A stretch of 64,000 nt of DNA, taken from the NCBI RefSeq assembly GCF_034140825.1, contig NC_089043.1, positions 24,080,001 to 24,144,000 on the forward strand, read 5' to 3'. The number at the start of each line of letters is the position of its first letter. Positions within the stretch are counted from its first letter, which is position 1. Both the position numbers and the translations under genes were made by a program. Positions 23,060-36,300 of this stretch are shown here, piece by piece. Source of the DNA: Oryza sativa Japonica Group. Taxonomy: Eukaryota; Streptophyta; Magnoliopsida; Poales; Poaceae. The notes under the pieces are model-generated. The model saw nothing but the letters and a program-made list of their open reading frames with translations, had not been told where the DNA came from and ran no database searches.

Positions 23060-24629
23060 ACCAAGCAAGGTTCTTGGTCCAAAGGCCATCTTTTGGATTG
23101 GGGGCAGATATCCATGGTTCTTGCACAATTAATGATTTCATATATAGAATTTAATTACAATTAAAGAGTAGATATATTGAATTGAAGTACAATTGAAGAT
23201 TGCATATATATAGAATTTAAGTACAACTGAAGATTGCATATATAGCATTTAAGTACTTGGTCCATGGATGCAGTGATTTAGTAGTATACATGAGGTACGG
23301 CAGCACCGGAAGGTTAATAACTGGAGCAGGAGTTGCAAGTGTGCAAAGAGTGACGCCATGGCCGACTTGGAGAGGCCAGTGGCGTCATGTCAATAATGCA
23401 TTAGATTTAGCTATAAACACCTCTTGACCTGTGTGCATGATTGTACTTAGAATGGAGGTGTCCAACTCCCCAGCCACAAGGGTTGTTTAGCCTAAACAGG
23501 ATTCTTTGTTCTTTTTCTCACCCAATGCAACGCTCCAAATGGTCGGTTGTTTTGTTATGGATTCAGTCTTGGTCGCCTAGTCCTTGTCAACTCTCCTCAA
23601 TTTGACACATCTGCTCCTGGGTCTAAGAATATACTCCGTATAAGTTTAACCATTTGTTATTGGTTGAGAATATTTATTCAGATTAACAGAGCTAGATTTG
23701 TGTATGTTGGAACCGATTGCTGAATAGTTGAATCAAACTGAACTTTGAAATGTCATCACTGCGAAGTGTTTCCAGGAGCCAAATTACTTCTGAACCATGC
23801 ATTTTTACATGATGAAACAGACCGTGTCCTATCTTGTGTCTGCTTCCCCTTTTCCTTGTCAAACTGCACTGTCAGTTCCACTGGAAGAAATCAAAAAACC
23901 ATTGGGCTTGGCAAAAAACATACCATGTTCCATGCCAGTAAAATCCGCGAGACAAGACGAAGCAATCAATTCTGATGAACTCTACTTTCAGCAGTCGGTT
24001 AGAGACATATGTGTACCTGTTCCTCGTGCCATATGCAAATTGGGTAGTTACTCTGCTGGTACACGCAGACGAAGAAACTTTTCCTTGGTTCATGTCTGGA
24101 CTGAATCAGGCATATACCTTCATGAGTTCACCCAACTGACAAGTTTTACTATTTTGTATCTGTCAATTACTCTCTCGGTTTCAAAATAGTTGTCCAGTTT
24201 ATTTCCTTTAGGAATGAAGTTTAAATTGTGAGAAAAACGGTATCAGGATTTCTCCCTCTATTCAATGAAATTGGCACATTCTAAGTGCCGGTTCGTAAAA
24301 AAAAAGAGTACCAAGATAGTGTTAGCGGCTGCAATATCATTCATCAGTATATAAATATGATTGAAAAATTAGCTGCAGCGAGGAAATATTTTAAGACAAT
24401 ATACCGAATACTACTAACAAGTTGCCATCACTACATTATAATTATCACTTCCACATATTCATCAGCCCGATGAACACGGTGGCAATTCCTGAACTAGCTC
24501 CAGCTACACGTGTGATGCAGGGAGAATCATCACCTACAACAATGTCACAATCACACAACCTCTCTTGCTGCTAAACATGAAGAATCTAGGATTAATCTTG
24601 GCAAGTTTTTTTTTTGTACTTTTTCAGGT
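23060..24629. other. Gene-free stretch upstream of SAUR
   Basis: No supported gene. Between 23130 and 23260 the phrase tatatagaatttaattacaa and close variants occur three times (about 23140, 23205 and 23235), an imperfect direct repeat. Frames at 23745-24189 have no recognisable domain. The end near 24480-24629 is the likely 3' UTR of the Ole e 1-like gene. Confidence 0.4.
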
Positions 24630-26539
24630 CTAAGGCTGAGATGGTGATGCTTCTTGGGAAGGCGGGAAGCGGTAGAACGGCGGCGGCGCGGAGCCCGCCG
24701 GCGCCGGCTGGTACAGCGTGAATGGCAAGAACGGCGGCCGCAGGAATGGCACCAGCCAGTCCGGCACGGGGAACGGCCACGGGAACGACACCGTCCCGCC
24801 GCCGCCGCCCGGGAGCCGGTACGGCGGCCAGAAGAGCGGCAAGAACGGCCAGAAGAAGAGCGACGAGCCGAACGCAGCGCCGCCGCCGGCGCCGGCGCCA
24901 TCGCCGCCGTGGCAGAGCGCGGCGTCGCGCTTGGCGGGGCGGAAGTTGAGCGCGTTGAGGTTGAGGAAGCAGGCGTTGGTGGCGCGGGAGCGGAGGGCGA
25001 TGTGCTGCGTGGATCCCCGGAGGCCCGGGACGTTGCAGGCGGCGGAGGAGCTCCGGACGAGCGTGGCGCGGCACGCCGACCGGAGGTCGTGGCCCTCCCG
25101 GCAGTCGAAGCCGCCGGCGGCCGGCACGTCGAGCTTGTACACGCCGTTCTGGTCCGTGGTGCGCTCCGCCTCCAGGGACAGCTCCTCGGCCATGGTGGAG
25201 TTCACCTTGAAGCTGCACTGGATCAGCACCCTGGCCCCTGCACAGCATCCATCACCATGGTGGCCATTAGTGGTGTGGCTTCAGCATCTCAGTTCTTGCC
25301 AAAGATGAAGACAATTTCATATCTGGTAAGTTACTGATTTTTACTTGTTCAGATTTCAGATTGAATGCAATGATGAAATCTATGAAACCAGCTGCTCTTG
25401 TGAATGATCTTAGCTTTAGTTTTAGTGGCAATGTAGAATGAGGCATTGGTAATATAGTGCAATGTCATACTTTGGCAACTCATAGACACTATGTTCTATT
25501 AGGATAATGAAATCGTTATTTTTAGAACAAAGCCAAAAACATGGAAATTTCTAGCTTGAGGCAGCATTGTAATTTGCATAGCATTATGAGATTTAGAGGT
25601 ATATCCCGCTCAAAATAACCGACAGAAACATTTTTTTTCCATTTAAAAAAAAGATCAAAACTCTGAATTGAAACTGTGTAACAAGCACATCTCAGAGCCA
25701 GTTAAAACTTCTGTTTGCAATGCCAGAGCCCAGATGGGTAGTAGAAGCTGGATGATACTGCATTTATGCAATTGAAGGCACAATGTAGTAATTGTCAGTT
25801 GTATTTCAACTTCAGTTAGTGTATGCCAAGCTTTAAGTGGGCCTAAGAAACTTGAGTTATATTGTGTGAGGCATCTTGTCTTTCATGGTAGCATTAACTA
25901 AAACTAAACAACAATTACAATTGGACCAAGAAAATTGACCAGACCAATTATAAATCCAGAACAAGCCACAGACACATTTATGTGCAATTGTGCATATGTC
26001 AACTTTTCTCTGTCTCCTTTAGATTCATAGGGAATCAATGTACTCAAAAAGAAGTCTTGTCACGCTTGCCTATTAGTTTTCACTTTTCAGTGACATCTTC
26101 CTAGAACAGAAAAAAAAAACCTAATACTTCTAAGACATCCTACATGTGGTTGTACTGTGCAATGAGCAAGAGATTTACAGCATCTTGTAAATCTATCTCA
26201 GAAACAAAGAATAACCTGCTGTAAAAACACTCCATGTTTATCCACCATATTTCAGAACAAACCATTGATTGACCACAATGCAGAATGACACATTGATCAA
26301 AACTAACTCTAATGCAGCTGAGCTACTGTGTAACAGGTATACTACCATTTCTACTCACCCTTCAAGAAGAAGCTGTGCTTGGAGAAAGTGTTGTTGGAGC
26401 AGGCATCACAGTAGACAGAGCCAACCACAGTGATGTTGTTGGACAGGAACCTGGCCTCAGTGCCACTCAACACCAGCGCCATTGCCAAGAACACGGCCAT
26501 GGCTGCTGCTGCTGCTCCTGAGCTCGCCATTGTCGCCAT
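24630..26539 (-). CDS. Pollen Ole e 1-like secreted protein (262 aa, two exons)
   Basis: Exons on the minus strand are 26539-26359 and 25237-24630, joined by a GT-AG phase-1 intron of 1121 bp. Signal peptide about 1-29 (AVFLAMALVLSGTEA). The Ole e 1 domain follows: VVGSVYCDACSNNTFSKHSF, then GARVLIQCSFK, NGVYKLDVP, and cysteines in GFDCREGH, RSACRATL, SAACNVPG. The last 100 residues are rich in P, F, W and G (WPFLPLFWPPYRLPGGGGG, FPWPFPVPDWLVPFL). This proline-rich tail resembles pistil-specific extensin-like and other proline-rich wall proteins of the Ole e 1 family, so an apoplastic wall role is likely. Exact function unknown. Antisense frames of up to 227 aa are GC shadows. Confidence 0.9.
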
Positions 26540-27447
26540 TGAGATCAGCTAAGCTACTAGGAAGGTGAGCAATGGAGATCAGATTGGAGTAAGAGAGAAA
26601 GAGAGAGAAGATGAGAAATGGGGAGGAGAGGAGAGGAGAGGAGAGGAGGAAGAGGAAGCATACATGCAACAGAACAAATGCATGTGAATCGGCTTGGACT
26701 GGAGTGGAGACATGGGAGAGAGGCTGGTCAAGCACTAGCTGCTGCTGTGTGGTCTCGTCTTTCTTTCTCTTTTTTTTTCCCTTTTAAAATTTTATGTGTA
26801 GAAATAAATTGGGAAGTCTAAAATAGTGCATGTGATTTTTTTTTTCTGGGGCCTCATGGTCATAAGATTATTAGCAAACAGTCTGCTTGGATAGAATACT
26901 GCCTCCCCCTGCAAGATCACTGGAGTACTTATTGTTTCTGATTTGTTTGAATCACTTGTTGTTTTGTGACTTGTGAGCTATGGCTCAAACATAAGAGTTG
27001 GTTTTAATTTGATCTTGTCAGGCCAGCGTCCATTTCAGTTATGCACATATTCACTAGAGGAGTTTATCAAAGAAAGAAAAAAAAATGCAAAAATGTTGCA
27101 GAGAGATACTGGGCCTAATGAGCTTGGGCTGACTGGACCGCGAAGTTCAGATGGGCTGTCTCACCTTTGGATTGGAGACCCAATGGCTAGGAAGAAAAAA
27201 GATAGTCTCGACTTGCAACTATGCTTGATAGGATACGAATTAATTTAATTAATCATAACCAATACATGCACATTTCTTTTTTCTTGGGATAATTGCACAA
27301 TACAAACTCAATTCAAACACACAAATGGAACGCAAACAAACAGCTGAAATTAAGAAATTTACTACTGGGTATGATGCATTTTGCCCATATATATAATAAT
27401 CACGATGATGACATGGCACTCGACAACCAATGGAGGCGAGCCACGTG

Positions 27448-29557
27448 TCAGACGGTCTTGGTGGCGCCCTTGCGCGGCGTCCCGATCTCCTGCTCCATCT
27501 TGTGCAGCTCGGCCAGCACGGGCAGCGCGCTCGCCGGCAGCACGGCCACCGCGTGCGCGCCTGCGGCCGCGAGCTCCATTTCCAGCTCCTCCGCCAGCTG
27601 CTGCGCCGCCGCCGCAGGCTCAGCCACGGCGCCGTCGACCGCCGCCGCAGCCGCCGTCGTCGGCAGGATCATCACGCCGCCGGCAGCCGTATTGGGCTTC
27701 CGGTATTTGAAGTAGAGCGCCATCTGGACGCAGCCGAAGAAGAAGCCTCCCACGTTCGGAAGCTACACGCAAATTAAACAATTCAAACTTTGATTGAAAT
27801 TCATGAATTGGTCGAGAGAATTGATCAAGATTTGATGTGATATCGATCGAGATGTTTAATTACCGTGACGTAGAGGTCGTTGGTGAAGAGGCCGTAGAAG
27901 AACCAGGCGACGGCGCTGAGCGTGAGGAAGAAGGAGAGCGAGAACGGCATGAACTCCGCGCTTTTCGTCTTGATCACCACCATCTGCAAAACCATCCATC
28001 CATCGATCGATTGATCAGCAAACATGTCTCAACAAGTACGATGCAAGATCATCACTAGCTGATGATCTGAGTTCATGTTGAAAGTGTTCTCAGTAGTACG
28101 ATCGTATCATCTGATGTAATCGGCTCAGTCCAATAAAACTTCCATTATCTTAAAAAAGATAAAGCTAATGAGCTGAGTTCAAGCTAATGATCGTATCATC
28201 TGATGTAATCGGCTGAGTTCAATAAAGCTTCCATCATCTTAAAAAAAAACTGATGAAATGAGTTCATGTTGAAAGTGTTCTTAGCACGGTTGTATCATCT
28301 GACGTAATATTGGCTGAGTTCAATAAAAGCTTTCATTATATTAAAAAAAACTGATGAGTTGAGTTCAAGTTGGGGAATGTTCTTACTACAGTTATAATAT
28401 CATATGATGTAATTGGCTGAGTTCAATAAAAACTTTCATTATATATCTTTAAAAGAAAAGAGCTGATCGATGAGGTGAGAGCTTCTTACGATGACGCTCA
28501 TGGGGGCGACGAAGACGGCCATGGAGAAGGCGAGGCAGATGGAGCCGAGCACCCTGACGCGGTGGGGCTGGGCGACGGCGGCGACGGTGACGACGACGAC
28601 GAGGGAGAAGGCGGCGACGTTGAGGAGGAGGAAGGAGGTGAGCGCCCTGAGCCTGGCCGGCCTGGGGGCGTAGACGAGGTAGACGGCGATGTAGGCGGCC
28701 TCGACGACGCAGCCGAAGGCGTTGATGGTGAGGAGGGGGCTGGAGTTGGTCTTCACCATGGCGTACAGTATCCACAGCGTGCAGCTGAAGAGCGCCACCA
28801 CGTACGGCACCGAGCTGAACCCCTCCGTCGACTTCTTCCTGTACACCCTCAGGAACGTCGGCCTGCACCATCCATTGGTTTGAAATTTCGGTTCGAAAAT
28901 TTCGGGCCCCACCGGCAAGCACAAAGTCTCCCCGAAATTTTCGGTTTTTGTCAAATATTTGTAAATTTATTCAGATTTAATCAAAATATGTTGAAAATTC
29001 AAAAAAAATCCGAAATTACCAAAATTTCGGTGATTTCAGTTCTTTCAGTCCCCACTGGCAAAAAGACATGTTTTGAAATTCAAAACTCTGGCACAATCCC
29101 CACAACGCGTAGTTATTGAGATTTTTTTCTTCTTTTGTTTTTTTTAAGAACAAGACAAAGCTTAACTACACGCGTGTCAGGAGTCAGGACGTGCGCGTAG
29201 TTAAGTTTTTTAGTAAAAAATAAAATTTAATTGTGCACTTGTCAGAACGCGTAATTAAGTTTAGGTGAATGAATGATTTGGAAAAGAAAAAATCAGGGCG
29301 TAAATGAGCAAAACTCACATCGGTGCGAGGAAAACCAGGAATGAGACGATGTTTCCTGTGGAGAAGAAAAGTGCATTTTTCATGCATGTCAGTAAGAATA
29401 ATATATCTTGAGGTCATACATATAATTAAACAAAATCATGATTTGGGAGACCATGCCATGCCATATGCTACCATATGGATGCATGTATAGATGGTGAACT
29501 AGCATGCATGAGATGCTTACCAAGAATCCCAAAGACAGAGGCCCAAAGGTGATCCAT
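27448..29557 (-). CDS. SWEET11b: Clade III SWEET sugar transporter (293 aa, five exons)
   Basis: SWEETs are plasma-membrane uniporters; clade III members move mainly sucrose. Exons on the minus strand: 29557-29521, 29355-29319, 28862-28490, 27983-27864, 27762-27448, all GT-AG, 294 codons in total. Two MtN3/saliva three-helix repeats lie at about residues 6-95 and 131-214, joined by a linker helix. Family marks: [20 protein letters not shown] with P24, [12 protein letters not shown] with P44, [15 protein letters not shown] with N72, [20 protein letters not shown], and [17 protein letters not shown] with P191 and N192. The cytosolic tail is alanine-rich and ends [11 protein letters not shown]. 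It is closest in my memory to rice SWEET11; the name SWEET11b (Os09g0508250) rests on that and on the chromosome 9 neighbours, and is less sure than the family call. Clade III SWEET promoters in rice are known targets of Xanthomonas TAL effectors; no target site was identified here. Confidence 0.93.
28060..28455. repeat. Four A-tailed direct repeats inside SWEET intron 3
   Basis: A unit of 89-105 bp occurs four times in a row. Landmark: ctgatgtaatcggctgagtt followed by caataaa, a ctttcatta stretch and an A run, with starts near 28111, 28200, 28299 and about 28404. Each unit contains AATAAA followed some 20 bases later by five to nine As (the last A run is weaker). Units differ by several percent to about 20 percent. 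Confidence 0.8.
28875..29110. repeat. Inverted-repeat insertion in SWEET intron 2
   Basis: The phrases gaaatttcggttcgaaaatt and ccgaaattaccaaaatttcgg face each other about 120-150 bp apart. Short ccccaccggcaa and ccccactggcaa blocks also recur. It looks like a small non-autonomous element of a family whose name I cannot give. No clear target duplication was found. Confidence 0.35.
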
Positions 29558-29726
29558 GGAGAAGAGGAAGAGGCCTCCTACTGCCTGTTCTTGATCTCCT
29601 TCTCAAAAGAAGATAAAAACACCTAATTTATATATGCTAAAAGCAAGCTATAGTTTTCTGAACTTCTGAAGAGGATTCACTACTGCACCCAATGTTTGTG
29701 TGCTTGGCATTGGGGGTAGAAGCCTT

Positions 29727-29737
29727 GTATATATAGT
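29727..29737 (-). promoter_or_regulatory. Probable TATA box of the SWEET gene
   Basis: On the minus strand CTATATATACAAGG lies about 170-180 bp upstream of the start codon, a typical core promoter position. The TATA flank of clade III SWEET promoters is where known TAL effector sites fall in rice paralogues (established for SWEET11, 13 and 14); nothing more is claimed for this gene. Confidence 0.5.
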
Positions 29738-29759
29738 AGTAGAGCTTCTCTTCTTCTCA

Positions 29760-32700
29760 TATGTTACATATGTACGTATCTACATGGTGCCTAAGTGCCT
29801 AAGTGGTCCAGAGATATTATACTCCTACTGTTTGCTATAACCTGAAGTCTTACTGAATAATTGAACATTTGTCAGATAATAATCCTTCCATTAACTAAAT
29901 TCAGGAATGTATTCAAAAAGTTAGTACATAGGAGAGACATATTTAGATATTGTAGAGTGTAATCAAATTATGTCTTCTCCAGTTGCATCTGAGGTTTCAT
30001 GTGTTGTCAGTCTGTCAGATCATCAGTATCAGAATCTGCACATGAATTACCTGCATGGACCCCAAAACTATGGGAAGAAAAGGGCATGTTTTTGTTACTA
30101 CTATACTGTGCATTTTAATTGCAAAGACGCATTACATAATGTACTACTACTGTTAATACACATCCATGACCAGCACTGACAAGAGAGATGCATGCATGCA
30201 GACAACAGTACAGCACTATAGCAATGTGGCCGGTTCAGTCAAGGTTAGGCCTTTTCTCTTTCCATCCATTGATCGGCGCTCATATCTGATTTTTTCTGAA
30301 CTGATCAGCATTCAGGTTCAGCAATGCTGCTAGCTAGCTGCATGCCAATTCTCATGAACACAAAGAGTAAATGTAAGTATGTGGATACATGATGCACCAC
30401 ACACAAGAGTCACAGAAACACAACACAATTAAGCTAGTTGCATCTATCAGAGATGGCCAAAGTTAATTACCAGCTGAAACTAGCTTTGCATCTGGTTGAT
30501 CAGTAAGTTACATTTCACCATCAAACCATGGACAATTATACCTTTTTTTTACTTGCTTTACAGCTGCAAATCACATTTGCCTGCCACTTGTCGGATCAAA
30601 GCTTGGTGGTAATACATTATGTGCATGCAGCGACGAGGCCTTTTCTGCATCGCGGCAATGAGGAGGCGATGAAACGGAAATGTTTCAGTGCTTGTTTCAC
30701 TGGCACCTTCTCTGCTTCTACTAGCTACTGAACAGCTGAATAATTTTCAGCATGCTGGTGAATAGCTGAACCATTCAATAATGCAGCTGCCCAACTGTGC
30801 CTTTACTTTCTCCAAGAACGGCAAGTTTTATCGAGATGGCGACGAAGAAGATGAACAAGAAGAAGTAGTGTTGCTAGTAAGTGCTTGGCATGCATGCATG
30901 CATTATTACTGATCAAGTGGAGTTCCTGCTGTGGCTGAAGACAAGCCTGAGAAAATCTTTTCTGCGGAGAGTACTGAGCTGATGTGTATTCGTGCACGTT
31001 TCTTGGGTCTAGTTAAGCAGATGCATAAATGTGTTCTTTTCTCAGATCAGCACAAGAAAAAGGAGGGCAAAATGCAGAGTTTGTCACAGTCTTATCCAGC
31101 TATTCGGTACATGGTTACCTACCTATACCTACCCAGGGTTTCCCTTACCGTCGGTAACTGCGCGGTTACCGGACTTACCGCGGGGTACGGTAATATAAAT
31201 ACCACGGTAACCTCCTTAAATTCAAATAAATTTAAAAAATAATTTAAATTTTTGATAAATTTTGCATGGTTTTTCACGGTTACCTACCGCCGGGGCGTGG
31301 TAACCCCGGCCCCGGTGGTTTGGGAAACCCTGCCGGTACCATGTGTATCAATGAGAAGACAGAAGCTTCCCTTGAGCTAATTGAAGAACTAGATAGTTAA
31401 CTCTTAATCATTTATAATGTTCTGATGAATTATGAACATTTCAATTATTGGAAAGGAAGATTAAATTCAAAAAGAAGAAGATAAGAGGAGACCAAAGATA
31501 CGATTCATCTCCTCCTCACCTCCTCATTGATCTCCACTTGCCTACAAGCCACTAACCTGATCATATCATCTCCTTTTGCCACTCAATGGAATCTGCTCTA
31601 GTTAATTATTTGGATTGTGTGCCAAATATACACCATTGCTTGTATCCACAGGATCTTCAGGTGCAGGCACTTAGGAGTATGAATTTTCCATGTATGACAT
31701 GCCAGTTTCTGAACTTTGATTTGTTGGAAAATTTGATGTTTCTGGATCAGTTCTAGTGCTGCACTGCTGCTCGAGCTGGAGGCCACTACTACTACGTACT
31801 TACTGGCTTCATCTGCTTGCATCAGGAACTCCTGGCAGGGGAATCAAACATGCATTTTCCTGCTTGATTCTGCTTGATTCTTAGTGATGATTATTTATTC
31901 ACTCTCACATGAATCCATTCAGATTTTCTGTACTTAACTGTGGTTGGAACGGTTTTGATTTGGTGACTGATGTGTCACAACGATCCAACTTGACCTAACA
32001 CAATGGCTTATGGATTATCGTGGGCACGCTTTCCAGCCTCCTAAATATTACATTTTTTTTGCCAAAAAAAAACTTCAACATTTCTTAGAAAACTTTTATA
32101 AAACAACTTTTCGACTTTCTAATATATAATTAATTGTTTTTGTCCTTGAATAATCGTCATAAACCCGAGTTTGTTTTATAGGACTCTAACTTATAAACCT
32201 AACTTTAGGAGCGGAGTCTAAAGTGTAGCTGTGGAGTGGCCCGAGACTCGCTTCACCCTTCTAGTTTAATTTTTTAAGATCACTTTAGCCCACTCTGCTC
32301 TCTTTTTTAGCGGAACTGAAGCTCTGTGAAACATGTAAGAACATGCCTCACTGAACATATGATCATGACACACAGAAGAACACTCAAAATACAAAGTTTC
32401 TTATGATGATTTTTCTCTGGTATGAGCAAGAAAATGGTGGTACAAAATATACTTGAATGCTTGGCACTGGCGATGCCACAGAATTTTCATGGGAGCACCA
32501 AAAGCGACGCTGCTTCTGCATTGCATTGCTGCGAGAGCAGGAGAGTGCAGCTCAGCATGTGCCCTTTTTGCGTTGGAAAGCATGCCAAACACACAAGCCC
32601 ACTGTTGCAACTGTTGCAGGTTGAGTGATTGGTCGGCGCGAGCCAGATGCTGCACACGCTTCAGTGGCATCTGTATTAAAATAACCCAGCAGAACACCCC

Positions 32701-33363
32701 CGTTGCAATTGCAACTGGGCTTTTGTTTTTCTGGATAAATTACATGGAGTATATGCTAATGAAAGTTTTCGAGCAAATTGAATTTGAAGTTAATTTTTAC
32801 ACCGAATTCATAGTACCAATGAGCAGCTCAGTATGCAAAGGAATACAAAAGGTTGAGCAGATAACACAAGAATCAAATAAGGAGCAGCTCAGCATGCAGA
32901 AGAATGCGAAGCAGATGGTATACCATGTCCCAAAAAGAAAAAAAAAACAATCCAATTAGAGACTTGAAGAAAAAGAATTGCATTAGAAAAAGAGGATGAT
33001 TTGGGTAGTAGTATTTCTTGAGTAAGAGTCGAGCAGCATGGTACAGTTACAGAACGTCGAAAACCAAACCAAACCAAACACGACAACCTTGCTTACAGAC
33101 TCGATATATACAGATAGATAATCCAAGCCACGCATTGAGTTAAAGATCTTCTGTTATTTTTGCTTAAAGACACTAGAACAGGATGTGCATCAATAGATGC
33201 CCATTCCAGGATGGAACAACAACAGAGGACGGGAGGAAGAAAGCACTGTGTATATATCCTAAGGTGAAAAGCAGCACAGGAGAAGAGAGTACACACATGG
33301 TTCTTCATTCATGAGATGGATCCAATAGATGCAGATGCAGCGTCAGAAATGCAGTGATGTGTG
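29760..33363. other. Intergenic region between the SWEET promoter and the DHHC gene
   Basis: About 3.6 kb with no supported coding region; all frames are short and without domains. It contains a hAT-like MITE (31134-31332), tetranucleotide-rich AGCATGCATGCATGC tracts near 30885, and the probable 3' UTR of the DHHC gene from about 33000. Two phrases of the form gagcagctcagcatgc/tatgcaaag near 32822 and 32882 form a 60-bp direct repeat. Confidence 0.45.
31134..31332. mobile_element. hAT-like MITE
   Basis: 199 bp. Ends are cagggtttccc and the exact complement gggaaaccctg. Inside, GGTAAC/GTTACC and CCGCGG-like blocks keep the inverted symmetry, around an AT-rich core. The CAGGG start suggests the hAT group. 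The 8-base flanks (tacctacc and ccggtacc) match only partly, so the target duplication is decayed or the assignment is wrong. Confidence 0.6.
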
Positions 33364-36300
33364 CTAGTGAGTTGAACTGGTGGTACCATGGCCGCTGCTG
33401 ATTGAACCCCAGTTAGCTTCGGTTCCCATTTGCACAGCGATGCTGTCCATCGACTCTGAGGTTCCGCTTCTGTGACCCCAACTTGATCGTCTCGAATGCA
33501 TACCAGCCCTACCTTCCACAAGCTCACCCGGAAGAGAAAGATCTGGGGATGCATGGGCTATTCTACCCTCTTTCTCATCCAAAAGACCCCCAAGGCCAAC
33601 TTCCAAATCTCTGATATCTGCTGCTGACCGAGGCTCATCCCATGATACGGGTTTCCTACCCAATTCAAGATCTCCAACTGGTTTACCCATGTTCGGGCTC
33701 ATGAAACCCCTAGCAGGCGTGCGTGTTTGTTGTAAACCTTGATCCACTGGGACCCTAGCTCGAAAATTGTTCTTGGAAGGAGGAATTGCAGTGCAGAAGA
33801 TCTCCAGAAAGTTGTTCACCATACCTCTGTTATATGGGTTAGCCCGCCGATCGTACCGATACCTAAAGTTCTCATAGGTTGTCTGATACACACAAGTAAA
33901 GAAAAGGACGGTTAACAAGTCATTAAGCTATGCTTGAAAGATTTATTTGTAAAAACTTAAAAAAAAACCGAAAGGATACCAACCTGATTGGTGCTCATCA
34001 GGTAGAAATGAAAGACAGACAGACCACCAACGAACCACACGCAAATAAAGCAGTAGATGATCAGGACAATTGATGCCGGTGTCTTTAACATTGCTTTCCA
34101 TATCGTTGAATTTTCAGCATCTCTTATTTTAACAATGTACACCCAACAGAAGCCAAAGACATAGAGGCACAGCAATGTGGTTGAGAATACAAACATGTAG
34201 AAGAATCGGTAATTTCGCTGCAGCAGATAAGTTGATAATTAGCGCTGACTTGTTAAAACTTTAAAGTAGTAACTAACAATCTACTAATATCTAATATAGA
34301 AAATCCAACAAGAGGTATACAGACCACAACACCGCACATGATATCAAATCTTCAAGCTAATTGCAATAAGGATATCTTAAACCTTCCAACACATCAAGAT
34401 ACTTACCCTTCCAATGCATTGCCCAACCCAAGGGCAGTGATGATCAAAACGCTCCACACAGTTATTACATATAGAACAGTGAGAGCATCGAGGTGGCCGG
34501 TACAGCATGCAGGTATCACAGTATTTGACCTTCACAATTACTCCATTAACGAAAACATCCTTCGTGCGTGGTAAACGTAGTTGTTGTGGAGTCTGTCCAT
34601 TTCCCATATCACTGCCTCCATCAATCGATTCAGGCTCAGGTGGGTGAGTATTACGTGGTACTATACCAGGATCTCTACCAGAGGTAAGAAGCAGCAATGT
34701 CAAATCCTGGAAAATTAAATGAAGCTTCAGTTAATTGCACACACTGCAGCAGTGCATATTCACTCGGGAAATAAATGCAGCAAACAACCAAACATAATAA
34801 ATTACACTGTCAAAGTAATTTATTCACTCGGCACATAACTCCCTTTCATATGGATAACAATGTTTGAGTAGCCAATCACATTTTTATGTGTTTCCCATAC
34901 ACATTATACTATGTTACTCTTTACACATGAATGTGCATCACTTTTGACAGATTTATCCGATTTTGATAATCATCTAACTAAAATAAAAACCCTTGGCATA
35001 ATAGTTTTATTCATGGCCAGAAATTTTACTGATCATGCAAGCGCTAGGAGATAAAGAGAACATGGTTGAACTGTCATATGAACCAAATTCAGAGTAGCAG
35101 AACTAAGACAGCCTTCAATCAATTTAGAGGGAACAAGAAAAAAAAATGAGAAGCAGCAAATTAGCAATACTTACATATATTGTGAAGACGACCACTACGA
35201 CCATAACTGAAACTCCCCAGTGATCAGGGAAGTCATTGATCAGATGTCTAGCCACAAATATACAGAAGACTAATACTGGTGCAAGAATGAGGAATATAGT
35301 GAGAAACAAAGATCTCACATCTGGTCCAAAAATGAACCGGCCTTGCAAGAAAAACTCCTGAAAAAAAGATCCATAATTGTTATCAATGAATCCAATGCGT
35401 GAAACTAGAAGAAATAATTGCAAATATATAAGTGAATTTATAAAAAAAACGGTCAGCATGCTATTTTTTAAAACAGAGTCGATTAGCCAAAAAAGTGGCA
35501 CTTTATGGCATTAAATAGTGATGTCTCAATATAGCAAGGTTAAAAGCTGCTAACACTAATAGTGAGAAGGGCAAAAGAAAACTAAAATCTCATGAAAACA
35601 ACCAAATAATCAGAAACAGGAAATGATATCTAAAAATGTAACTCAGCGGCTTTGTAATATGAAACATTCCTAGCTGTTTCTCCCAAGCACGGAATGTGTA
35701 CCATATCAAGAACTTCTCTAGCTTGTTAAAATTAGGTGGATGGACAATTATATCCACAAGCTAAGAAATTTTTTAATAAGAAAACAGCCTCACTCTTGCC
35801 AAAAAAATAAAGTACATCCAAACTCCCAGAAAGATTTCCTAATCCTTGCTTCTTTATAAGGCCACAAGATTATTCATCATCCCACATCGTTGGCTAATCA
35901 CAACCTTAAGCACACTACTATGCAGATGACAGATGTTTGAATGGATTGTTTGTTCTAGTTGCACGCTGTCCCAATTGGAGAATCTAGTGAAACGGAGATG
36001 CCAGGAACGAGATGGTAATATGAGGTAATCTCCATACACAAATGCCTCATTCACCTCTTGTTCAACAGACGAAGCGTGCACTAATTTATTGACGGTACAC
36101 CTGCCAGAATGTGATTGAATCATGTACAAAGGTCGCTGTGCATAGACCACTCTGTAGATGAGCTAAAGCATGACACTATCCTGGAATAAATTCTTCTACT
36201 TAAAAAAATGCCTCCAAGTATCCCATCAAAGGAATAAAAAGGATCAAAGAAGCTATCATTGAATAAATTCTTCTACTTAAAAATGCATCCAAGTACCCCA

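Noticed and set aside
23745-24189. 130-aa plus-strand frame upstream of the Ole e 1-like gene
   Set aside because: No recognisable domain, AT-rich composition unlike rice coding exons, and overlapping frames of equal quality.
28060-28455. Regular repeats in the SWEET intron as a CRISPR array
   Set aside because: Units are about 100 bp, diverged, without unique spacers, and the genome is a plant.
28475-29119. 214-aa plus-strand frame over SWEET exon 3
   Set aside because: Acidic low-complexity shadow of the SWEET coding exon on the opposite strand.
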